From contig CAINKA010000088.1 in the NCBI GenBank assembly GCA_903849835.1, forward strand, positions 1 to 11,954: a stretch of DNA of 11,954 nt, read 5' to 3'. Below the pieces are notes generated by a model that ran no database searches, was not told where the DNA came from, and saw only the letters and a program-made list of their open reading frames with translations. Source of the stretch: an uncultured Alphaproteobacteria bacterium. Lineage in GTDB: Bacteria > Pseudomonadota > Alphaproteobacteria > Rickettsiales > UBA1997. The position numbers were made by a program, and so were the translations under genes. Positions within the stretch are counted from its first letter, which is position 1; every line of letters starts with the position of its first letter. Positions 6,600 to 11,954 of the stretch are shown piece after piece.

Positions 6600-6685
6600 G
6601 CGGGCTGGCACAAGGCTAGCCCCTACAGATCAAACTCCAATTTACATTTAACGGTTGATGTAGGGGCGGCCCTTGTGGCCGCCCG
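6600..6685. repeat. Family B palindromic pair, head-to-head (before crcB)
   Basis: Two inverted units face each other. Unit 1 (6600-6627) is a hairpin with stem 6602-6609/6615-6622, loop ACAAG, ending in CCCCTACA. Unit 2 (6659-6685) begins TGTAGGGG and forms a perfect 8-bp stem (6664-6671/6677-6684) with loop CTTGT. They are separated by 31 nt of AT-rich DNA. Unit 1 is roughly the reverse complement of unit 2, with several differences that mostly keep each hairpin paired (one G-U). The tail of unit 2 reads into TTTCGT, too weak a T-run to call a terminator. Confidence 0.9.
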
Positions 6686-6717
6686 TTTCGTCCCGCCACG
6701 CCAAAATTAAAAATCCC

Positions 6718-7116
6718 ATGAACCTCCTCCTCATTGCACTCGGCGGCGCTCTAGGCTCCGTCGCTCGCTACCTCTCCTCTGAAGCAATTATTTTTTACTT
6801 CTCCCGCGCTCAAAATTTTCCGTGGGGGACTTTTTTTGTAAATGTTTTTGGATCAATGTTGGCGGGCATCCTCTACTATTTCGTCATAAAAAATTTCGAC
6901 AATTTCGATCCGCCCATGGGGAAAATTTTTAAGAATTTTTTATTCGCCGGATTTCTTGGAGGCTTCACAACCTTCTCCGCTTTCTCCCTCGACTTCTTTC
7001 GTCTAGCCACCGCAGGCCAATATCCGCAAGCTCTTGCTTACGCCGCCGCTTCCGTCACCCTTTCAATTCTGGCGCTGTTTTTTGGTTTTTATTCAATGAA
7101 GTTAATTTTTTCTTAA
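6718..7116 (+). CDS. crcB: Fluoride ion channel CrcB/FluC
   Basis: This small inner-membrane channel of the Fluc family exports fluoride as a dual-topology dimer. The 132 residues hold four hydrophobic segments. Motifs present are GGALGSVARY (9-18), WGTFFVNVFGSMLAG (36-50) with the pore Asn at 42, and GFLGGFTTFSAFS (78-90), the segment that carries the central Na+ site and phenylalanine-lined pore. The start at ATG 6718 gives the family N-terminus MNLLLIALGG; the frame extends upstream only into the family B repeat. No Shine-Dalgarno sequence and no fluoride riboswitch are visible. The stop codon TAA is followed without a gap by the GTG start of the pseudouridine synthase, so the two are almost certainly translated from one mRNA. 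I recall the same pairing in other alphaproteobacteria. Confidence 0.95.
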   Translation: MNLLLIALGGALGSVARYLSSEAIIFYFSRAQNFPWGTFFVNVFGSMLAGILYYFVIKNFDNFDPPMGKIFKNFLFAGFLGGFTTFSAFSLDFFRLATAGQYPQALAYAAASVTLSILALFFGFYSMKLIFS

Positions 7117-7995
7117 GTGCTATCAATCCAAGTAAATCAAGAGCTCACAGACCTCCGTCTCGATAAATTTCTCTGCAAAAAATTTGACGTTTCTTTCGGT
7201 CTCGCGCAAAAAATAATTCGCGAAAAAAAAATTAAGGTGAATGGGATGAGGGTTGATGCGTCTTACAAAACACAGGAAGCGGATCAAATCGAAATTTTTT
7301 CTGATTTAAAAAATCGGACCGAACATGAGAAAAAAAAGCCGCAAATTTCTGGCGAAAAAATGAAAAAATTTTCCTCTTGGATAATTTTTGAAGATGAAAA
7401 TTTAATTGCCATCAACAAGCCATCAGGCCTTGCCACGCAAGGCGGCAGCGGAATTGAAATTTCGGTCGATGATTTTGTTTTGCTAAAAAAATTTCAGCTG
7501 GTTCATCGTCTCGACAAAGACACTTCCGGAATTTTACTCATCGCAAAAAATTCAAAATCAGCAGAATTTTTGATCGATGCTTTTAAAAATAAAACCGTTG
7601 AAAAGACCTATTTGGCGCTGGTTCGTGGCATTCCAAAAAAAGTTTCAGGCAGCATAAACATTCCGCTGCGGAAAAAACTTTTAGGAAAAAATGAAAAAGT
7701 TTCTCCTGATTTTGAAAGCGGAAAAGAGGCGATTACTGAGTTTAAAATTCTAAAAAATTTTACAGATCATTCACTGCTCGAACTCAAGCCCCTCACAGGC
7801 AGAACGCATCAACTACGCGTCCATTGCAAAGAGCTCGGCCACCCAATTTTGAATGACGTAAAATATGGCGGCAAAGAAGTTTTGCGAAAAGATTTATGCA
7901 AACGCATGTGCCTTCACGCTTACAAAATTGAGCTTCAAGACTATTTTGGAAAAAAATTGGAGATCAAAACTTCGCTGCCGGAATTCGTGAGTTAA
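7117..7995 (+). CDS. rluC: RluC/RluD-family 23S rRNA pseudouridine synthase
   Basis: The enzyme isomerises uridines in 23S rRNA. An N-terminal S4 RNA-binding domain (about 12-60, LRLDKFLCKKF and IREKKIKVNG) precedes the RluA-type catalytic domain. The catalytic signature HRLDKDTSG lies at 130-138 with the nucleophile Asp133. Motif LTGRTHQLRVHCKELGHPIL near 227-246 completes the active site. The length of 292 residues is normal. The S4 domain rules out RluA, and DTSG together with the crcB neighbour favours RluC (U955/2504/2580) over RluD, but this distinction is tentative. The start is GTG 7117, immediately after the crcB stop, which implies translational coupling. Lysine- and AAA-rich stretches reflect local AT bias. 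Downstream, 23 nt separate it from the DUF3800 gene. Confidence 0.9.
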   Translation: MLSIQVNQELTDLRLDKFLCKKFDVSFGLAQKIIREKKIKVNGMRVDASYKTQEADQIEIFSDLKNRTEHEKKKPQISGEKMKKFSSWIIFEDENLIAINKPSGLATQGGSGIEISVDDFVLLKKFQLVHRLDKDTSGILLIAKNSKSAEFLIDAFKNKTVEKTYLALVRGIPKKVSGSINIPLRKKLLGKNEKVSPDFESGKEAITEFKILKNFTDHSLLELKPLTGRTHQLRVHCKELGHPILNDVKYGGKEVLRKDLCKRMCLHAYKIELQDYFGKKLEIKTSLPEFVS

Positions 7996-8018
7996 CCCTC
8001 AAACCCGCATCATCACAC

Positions 8019-8642
8019 ATGATTGTATTCATTGACGAATCCGGCGATTCCGGATTGAAGTTGGAACATGGTTCTAGCAAATATTTCACCATTGCGTTGG
8101 TTGCATTTGAAGATGATGAGGAGGCAATTGCCTGCGATCAGAGAATTTGTCTTTTAAAAAGAGAGTTAGGTTGGAGTGGAAATAGCGAATTTCATTTTAA
8201 CAAAAATTCCATCAGGGTAAGAAAAATTTTTCTCGAAGCAGTGTTGCCTTACGATTTTTTTTATTATGGAGTGGTGATTAACAAGGATCCTCAAAAGCTT
8301 TATGGGCCAGGCTTCAGAAACAAAAAATCTTTTTACAAATATGCCTGTAGTTTGGTTTTTGAAAATGCTAAAGAAAAAATGATTAACGCAACGGTCGTGA
8401 TAGATGAAAGTGGTAGCTCCGAGTTTAGAGCAGAATTGGCGAAATATTTGAAGCAAAAAACTGTTAGCGGTGCTATCAAAAAAGTGAAAATGCAGAACTC
8501 TGCTAAAAATAATTTGTTACAGCTCGCTGACTATGTCGTGGGGGCGATTAATCGATCAATGAAGGCGGAGAAAAAAGAAAATGATGAGCCAAGAAAAATT
8601 TTAGCTGCGAGAGAAATCTATGTGCAAATTTGGCCCAAATAA
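8019..8642 (+). CDS. DUF3800 domain protein
   Basis: The 207 residues match the DUF3800 pattern. An acidic N-terminal motif FIDESGDSG lies at 4-12, EFHF at 57-60, a second strand motif VVIDESGS at 126-133, and the C-terminal QLADYVVGAINRS at 168-180. The family is thought to adopt an RNase H-like fold with the conserved Asp/Glu residues as metal ligands, which suggests a nuclease, but its activity is not established. DUF3800 genes are patchily distributed, often in variable regions and sometimes near phage-defence genes. Here it stands alone, 23 nt after rluC and convergent with cysE, so read-through from rluC is plausible. No Shine-Dalgarno sequence is visible before ATG 8019. No transposase or partner gene is nearby. 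It looks complete, and it is the only clearly accessory gene in the window. Confidence 0.85.
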   Translation: MIVFIDESGDSGLKLEHGSSKYFTIALVAFEDDEEAIACDQRICLLKRELGWSGNSEFHFNKNSIRVRKIFLEAVLPYDFFYYGVVINKDPQKLYGPGFRNKKSFYKYACSLVFENAKEKMINATVVIDESGSSEFRAELAKYLKQKTVSGAIKKVKMQNSAKNNLLQLADYVVGAINRSMKAEKKENDEPRKILAAREIYVQIWPK

Positions 8643-8759
8643 AAACCCCCAAACCTATCCAATTAAGGAACGCGAGTGATAAACACTACAATTCGGTTTG
8701 AGGACAATTCCGAGGCACAACCTAAAAATCCAATGTTTTTCTGTCAAGCTTCCAAATTT
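8643..8759. other. Intergenic region between convergent DUF3800 and cysE
   Basis: These 117 nt separate two genes that end toward each other. I find no strong hairpin followed by a T-run on either strand. A short imperfect direct repeat (ACAATTCGG at about 8690 and ACAATTCCGAGG at about 8704) is the only structure noticed. Neither palindromic repeat family is present, unlike the other larger gaps. Confidence 0.5.
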
Positions 8760-9290
8760 TCAAATATAATAATCAAGCTCAAGCCTTCTGCTTCTAGCTT
8801 CCTTCGCGGTCTCTGCCACCATCACCTTATTCGTTTCTAAATCTTCAATGATGATTGCACCGGGGCCGATTTTTGCGCCATTCCCAATCGTAATCGGGCC
8901 TAAAATTTTTGCGCCGGCGCCGATGGTGACATCGTTTTTAATTGTCGGATGACGTTTTATTTTTGCGATTGATCTGCCTCCCAGCGTTACTCCCTGATAG
9001 ATCGTGACATTGTCGCCAATTTCTGCGGTCTCGCCAATCACGACACCAAATCCGTGATCAATAAAAAAATTTTTTCCGATTTTAACTTTTGGATGAATTT
9101 CGATTCCGGTGAGGAGGCGGCTAATGTGTGCAATTAAACGCGGCAAAATCGGCACATTTAAATTTTCTAAAAAGTGACTGATGCGGTGAAAAAAAATCGC
9201 GTGCACACCTGGGTAGCAGAGCAAAATTTCCAAATAATTTTTCGCGGCAGGGTCTTTGCGTTTAATGTTTTCGAAGAATTCGATTTTCAT
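8760..9290 (-). CDS. cysE: Serine O-acetyltransferase (short form)
   Basis: CysE acetylates L-serine with acetyl-CoA to give O-acetylserine, the substrate of CysK. The 176 residues match the short class, which lacks much of the N-terminal helical region of the E. coli enzyme. The left-handed beta-helix hexapeptide repeats run from about 65 to 150. The active-site region IDHGFGVVIGETAEIGDN (77-94) includes His79, and YQGVTLGG is at 98-105. The protein ends in isoleucine (LELDYYI), the residue that inserts into CysK in cysteine synthase complexes. I set the start at ATG 9288-9290 because MKIEFFENIKRKDPA begins the family-like sequence; the frame stays open 24 codons upstream only because it crosses the family B repeat. 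No Shine-Dalgarno sequence is seen. It follows cysK by 95 nt on the same strand. Confidence 0.95.
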   Translation of the reverse strand: MKIEFFENIKRKDPAAKNYLEILLCYPGVHAIFFHRISHFLENLNVPILPRLIAHISRLLTGIEIHPKVKIGKNFFIDHGFGVVIGETAEIGDNVTIYQGVTLGGRSIAKIKRHPTIKNDVTIGAGAKILGPITIGNGAKIGPGAIIIEDLETNKVMVAETAKEARSRRLELDYYI

Positions 9291-9316
9291 GATTTTTATT
9301 TTGATCGAATTGTTTT

Positions 9317-9370
9317 TGTAGGGGAGACCCTTGTGGTCGCCCGCGGGATGGCGCAAGGCCATCCCCTACA
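9317..9370. repeat. Family B palindromic pair, abutting (between cysK and cysE)
   Basis: Unit 1 starts TGTAGGGG and forms a hairpin with loop CTTGT (GGAGACC against GGTCGCC, one mismatch). Unit 2 follows almost directly, GGGATGGC-GCAAG-GCCATCCC, a perfect 8-bp stem, and ends CCCCTACA. The outer ends TGTAGGGG and CCCCTACA also pair, so the whole 54 nt can fold as two hairpins closed by a common stem. It lies in the presumed cysK-cysE mRNA, where such a structure could affect processing or relative expression. Translating through it on the minus strand gives the peptide RHPAGDHKGLPY, a typical false extension. Confidence 0.92.
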
Positions 9371-9385
9371 ATTCTTTTTTTAATT

Positions 9386-10318
9386 TTACCCAGTAGCGTG
9401 CTCAAACAAAACTGACGACAAATATCTTTCGCCGAAAGACGGCACGATGAAGACGATTAATTTGCCGGCATTTTCTGGGCGTTTGGCGATTTCTAACGCA
9501 GCGTAAGCGGCTGCACCTGAAGAAATTCCGCCGAGGATTCCTTCCTTCAAAGCCAGCTCCCGCGCGGTTGCAATCGCATCCTCATTTGAAACTTGGAAAA
9601 TTTCGTCGATCAATTCGGTTTTTAAAATTGACGGAATGAAGCCTGCACCGATTCCTTGAATTTTGTGCGGACCGGGTGCGCCGCCAGACAAAACGGGGCT
9701 CGCCGAAGGTTCAACCGCGATTGCTTTAAAATTCGGATTTCTTTGTTTGATCAGTGAAGCCACGCCGGTAATGGTTCCGCCCGTTCCAACTCCGGAAACT
9801 AAAATATCAACTTTGCCGTCAGTGTCGCGCCAGATCTCTTCCGCCGTAGTGCGCTGGTGAATTTCAACGTTGGATTGATTTGAGAATTGCTGCAAAATTA
9901 CTGAGTTCGGAATTGCGGCATTGAGCTCCTCTGCCTTTGCAATCGCGCCCTTCATGCCTTTGGCGCCTTCCGTCAAAACCAATTCCGCGCCGTAAGCTTT
10001 GAGAAGTTTGCGACGCTCAAGCGACATCGTTTCCGGCATCGTCAAAATTAAGCGGTAGCCTTTGATCGCGGCGACGAAGGCCAGAGCGATTCCGGTGTTG
10101 CCGGAAGTTGGTTCAATCAAAGTCGTTTTGCCTGCGGTGATTAATCCCTTTTTCTCTGCATCCTCAACCATGTTGGCGCCGATGCGGTCTTTCACTGAGT
10201 TGGCTGGATTGTAGAATTCCAACTTCGCCACAACTTGCGCCGAAGTTTTGTTGAGGCGATTGATTTGCACGAGCGGCGTGTTGCCGATTAATTCAATTAA
10301 ATTTTTTGCGATTTTCAT
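9386..10318 (-). CDS. cysK: Cysteine synthase (O-acetylserine sulfhydrylase)
   Basis: This PLP enzyme converts O-acetylserine and sulfide to cysteine in the cytoplasm. Its 310 residues are full length. The PLP lysine is K43 in NSVKDR; the substrate loop PTSGNTG is at 70-76; the phosphate-binding GVGTGGT is at 176-182; GISSGA at 264-269 holds the serine facing the pyridine nitrogen. The block QQFSNQSNVEIHQRTT (143-158) differs from the usual QQFxNPANP, but the IHxxTT part is kept. CysK rather than CysM is favoured by the overall match. It is the one gene here with a clear ribosome-binding site, GGAG five nt before ATG 10316-10318. A TATAAT box (10375-10380, minus strand) sits upstream, between the palindrome and the outer inverted repeat. 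cysE follows after 95 nt; cysN precedes it by 197 nt. Confidence 0.97.
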   Translation of the reverse strand: MKIAKNLIELIGNTPLVQINRLNKTSAQVVAKLEFYNPANSVKDRIGANMVEDAEKKGLITAGKTTLIEPTSGNTGIALAFVAAIKGYRLILTMPETMSLERRKLLKAYGAELVLTEGAKGMKGAIAKAEELNAAIPNSVILQQFSNQSNVEIHQRTTAEEIWRDTDGKVDILVSGVGTGGTITGVASLIKQRNPNFKAIAVEPSASPVLSGGAPGPHKIQGIGAGFIPSILKTELIDEIFQVSNEDAIATARELALKEGILGGISSGAAAYAALEIAKRPENAGKLIVFIVPSFGERYLSSVLFEHATG

Positions 10319-10374
10319 TTTTCTCCTTGTTTGTTGATGATTGATGGACCCCGCAACTAAGTAACAATTTCCAA

Positions 10375-10380
10375 ATTATA
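10375..10380 (-). promoter_or_regulatory. Possible cysK promoter -10 box
   Basis: Minus-strand TATAAT matches the consensus exactly. The upstream region is the edge of the palindrome: ATGACA there resembles a -35 but is only 14 nt away, and GCATGA at 16 nt is poor. Transcription would start near 10368, just at the inner edge of the left outer arm, so a transcript from here would lack the right arm, while read-through from cysN would contain both arms and fold. Confidence 0.4.
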
Positions 10381-10394
10381 GATCAGACCAACCA

Positions 10395-10472
10395 TGTCAT
10401 GCTGAGCTTGTCGAAGCATGATTCTAGGCACTTTGGTGTCATGAATCATGCTTCGACAAGCTCAGCATGACA
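10395..10472. repeat. Family A palindromic repeat, copy 3
   Basis: Arms 10395-10424 and 10443-10472 are a perfect 30-bp inverted repeat around an 18-nt loop. The stem is identical in sequence to copy 2 (GAGCTTGTCGAAGC variant). The loop differs (TAGGCACTTTGGTGTCAT) and itself contains GGTGTCATG, which can pair with CATGACACC at the right end in an alternative fold. There is no T-run on either side. Confidence 0.95.
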
Positions 10473-10515
10473 CCGAGTGTTGTTGGATATCGTTACTTGT
10501 TGCGGGGTCTGTTTC

Positions 10516-11877
10516 CTAAATCGAAAAATCGATATTTTTATTCCCAAAATATTTTCTAACCAAGTCGGATAATTCCGACAGAAATTCCTCCTGCCGATCT
10601 TTGATTTTATCTTCCTTGGGTAAAAAATTTGCGATCACACCACAGGCCACAGTTTCGTTGCTGTTTTTATCGATCAGCAAAAACGAGCCGGTATTTTTAT
10701 TTCCTTTGAACAAATCAAAGGCGGTTTCTTGCGACAGCGTTAAATTCACGTTAGCAATTTGATTGAGCAAAATGGTTTGGTGCTGGTATTGCCTAGCGTC
10801 ATCGATGTTGGAGAGATTGTTGATGTCGATGATGTGGTTAATATTTTCGAGTCGCGCGCGCAGGTGATTGTGATTTAATTTGATCGTAAATTCACGCGAA
10901 TTTTTGGCGTTAAATTCTTCCGGACTAAACCAAATCAAATAGCTGCTGAAATGGTTGGCGAAGTAGGGGCGATTGTCGGAATTGACGATTAATCCTCCGC
11001 GATCCAGATCGACATCCTGATCCAAAACAACTGCAATCGAGCTGCCTGCCTTGGCGCTTTCCACTTCTTTTTCGGAGTGAATTATTTTGCTGATTTTCAC
11101 CGATCTCTTCGCCGGATAAACTACAACTTCCTCGCCAACTTTAATTTCTCCACCCACGAGCAAGCCTTGGTAGTAGCGGCTATTTTCATGTTTGACGATA
11201 TTTTGAATTTGGAAGCGGAGTAAATCTTGCCCATGCTTTTTGATTTCAACTTCGAGCAAATATTCGACGATGCTTTTGCCTTGATACCAAGAAATCTTGT
11301 CACTTTTTTTGACAATATTTTCGCCGAGCTTTGCCGCGATTGGCACGAAATAGATGTCGTCAAAACCAAGATCGGAAGTTTTTTCCAAATAAGTTTTGCG
11401 GATTTGATCAAAAATATCGTAATCGAAATTCACCAAATCCATTTTATTCACCGCGACGATTACGTTTTTAATTCCGAAAAGATGAGCGATGTAGCTGTGT
11501 CGAATAGTCTGAGTTTTTACGCCTTTCGTCGCATCGATCAGAATAATAATCGCATCGCTATTCGCCGCAGCTACGGCCATGTTGCGCGTATATTGCTCGT
11601 GTCCGGGAGCATCGGCAATAATGAATTTTTTTCCGCGGTAGGAAAAATAGCGGTAAGCAACATCGATGGTAATTTTTTGTGCTCTTTCCGAAGTGAGTCC
11701 GTCGAGAAAAAGTGAAAAATCGAGATCGCCGGCGAATGATTTCTCCGTCGATTTTTTTACCTCGTCGATTTGATCTTGGTAAAGTGAATCAGTGTCGTGA
11801 AGCAGGCGCCCGATTAGTGTGGACTTGCCGTCATCGACATTGCCAGCGGTGAGGAATTTTATGATTTTTTGTGTCAT
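10516..11877 (-). CDS. cysN: Sulfate adenylyltransferase subunit 1, GTPase (CysN)
   Basis: CysN is the GTPase subunit that, with the catalytic subunit CysD, makes adenosine 5'-phosphosulfate from sulfate and ATP, the first step of sulfate assimilation. The 453 residues are complete for a stand-alone CysN; there is no C-terminal APS kinase domain, so it is not a CysNC/NodQ fusion. GTPase motifs are GNVDDGKST (12-20), the switch segment ERAQKITIDVAYRYF (64-78), DAPGHEQY (89-96) and NKMD (144-147), followed by EF-Tu-like beta-barrel domains. Two positions differ from the common CysN pattern: QKIT for QGIT and DAPG for DTPG. No CysD is in view; it would normally lie just upstream, but a palindromic repeat starts 25 nt before the ATG. 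No Shine-Dalgarno sequence is visible. The low-complexity Asn/Ile-rich middle reflects AT bias. Confidence 0.93.
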   Translation of the reverse strand: MTQKIIKFLTAGNVDDGKSTLIGRLLHDTDSLYQDQIDEVKKSTEKSFAGDLDFSLFLDGLTSERAQKITIDVAYRYFSYRGKKFIIADAPGHEQYTRNMAVAAANSDAIIILIDATKGVKTQTIRHSYIAHLFGIKNVIVAVNKMDLVNFDYDIFDQIRKTYLEKTSDLGFDDIYFVPIAAKLGENIVKKSDKISWYQGKSIVEYLLEVEIKKHGQDLLRFQIQNIVKHENSRYYQGLLVGGEIKVGEEVVVYPAKRSVKISKIIHSEKEVESAKAGSSIAVVLDQDVDLDRGGLIVNSDNRPYFANHFSSYLIWFSPEEFNAKNSREFTIKLNHNHLRARLENINHIIDINNLSNIDDARQYQHQTILLNQIANVNLTLSQETAFDLFKGNKNTGSFLLIDKNSNETVACGVIANFLPKEDKIKDRQEEFLSELSDLVRKYFGNKNIDFSI

Positions 11878-11902
11878 GTTGTTTTGAAAATTTAATTTGC
11901 GA

Positions 11903-11954
11903 TGTCATGCTGAGCCTGTCGAAGCATGATTCTAGGCACGGGCTTGAATCATGC
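11903..11954. repeat. Family A palindromic repeat, copy 4 (right end cut by window)
   Basis: The left arm 11903-11932 carries the GAGCCTGTCGAAGC variant, as in copy 1. The loop TAGGCACGGGCTT follows, and the first nine bases of the right arm (GAATCATGC) end the window. It lies immediately upstream of cysN on the minus strand. Confidence 0.92.

Larger units (their letters stand above)
10347..10509. repeat. Nested inverted repeat enclosing family A copy 3
   Basis: The left arm 10347-10368 (GACCCCGCAACTAAGTAAC plus AAT) and right arm 10489-10509 are near-perfect inverse copies: 11 identical bases, one extra base in the left arm, then AGTAAC. Between them lies a complete family A palindrome. The right arm begins only 6 nt after the cysN stop. 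The outer arms are not seen around the other family A copies, so they are either local or belong to a larger composite element. No target-site duplication is obvious. Confidence 0.85.

Noticed and set aside
6572..6717. Possible fluoride (crcB-motif) riboswitch upstream of crcB
   Set aside because: The gap is occupied by the family B repeat pair, and I see no match to the conserved core of the crcB motif.
11227..11715. Long plus-strand open frame (162 codons) antisense to cysN
   Set aside because: It is fully contained in the well-supported cysN gene on the other strand, with no recognisable domain; it is a shadow frame.
1..11954. CRISPR array from the recurring palindromic repeats
   Set aside because: The repeats are thousands of bases apart with no regular spacers, and no cas genes are present.

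Overview
The window reads as a compact, AT-leaning bacterial chromosome segment, most likely from an alphaproteobacterium. MetK and GltX are of alphaproteobacterial style by eye, and a fluoride channel gene abutting an RluC-type pseudouridine synthase is an arrangement I associate with that class. No phage, plasmid or transposase gene is visible. The apparent sulfate/cysteine genes argue against a strongly reduced intracellular parasite. No taxonomic search could be run, so the assignment is an inference.

Layout. Positions 1-208 hold a palindromic repeat and a short AT-rich leader, followed by tRNA-Cys (GCA) on the + strand. The tRNA abuts the end of a minus-strand operon transcribed gspE/pilB-type ATPase -> apaG -> tsaB (3153 down to 284, gaps of 17-18 nt). 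A 288-nt divergent region (3154-3441) carries a second palindromic repeat and a good -10 box for gltX. The plus strand then runs gltX, a small hendecad coiled-coil membrane protein (DUF1640-like), metK, crcB/fluC, rluC and a DUF3800 protein (3442-8642). The rest is on the minus strand, transcribed cysN -> cysK -> cysE (11877 down to 8760): sulfate activation, O-acetylserine sulfhydrylase and serine acetyltransferase, a cysteine-supply module. With metK it covers part of sulfur amino-acid and SAM metabolism.

The intergenic DNA is the least ordinary part. Two unrelated families of palindromic repeats fill most of the larger gaps. Family A (core GAGC[C/T]TGTCGAAGCATG and its inverse) occurs four times: at both window ends, before gltX, and between cysN and cysK. 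The two stem variants change on both arms together. Family B (TGTAGGGG followed by a hairpin with a CTTGT/ACAAG-like loop) occurs as two inverted pairs with opposite geometry, one before crcB and one between cysK and cysE. The family A copy between cysN and cysK is nested inside a further ~21-bp inverted repeat, making a 163-bp composite. Open reading frames running into these repeats give false N-terminal extensions for gltX, crcB and cysE; I trimmed them.

Other points are a four-unit 7-bp tandem repeat inside gltX, a 33-bp coding repeat in the coiled-coil gene, a cysE that ends in isoleucine as needed for docking into CysK, a cysN with no cysD or APS kinase in view, and an almost complete lack of Shine-Dalgarno sequences (cysK is the clear exception). 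I saw no CRISPR array, riboswitch or convincing new system. The repeat architecture and the DUF3800 gene are the best candidates for a second look.
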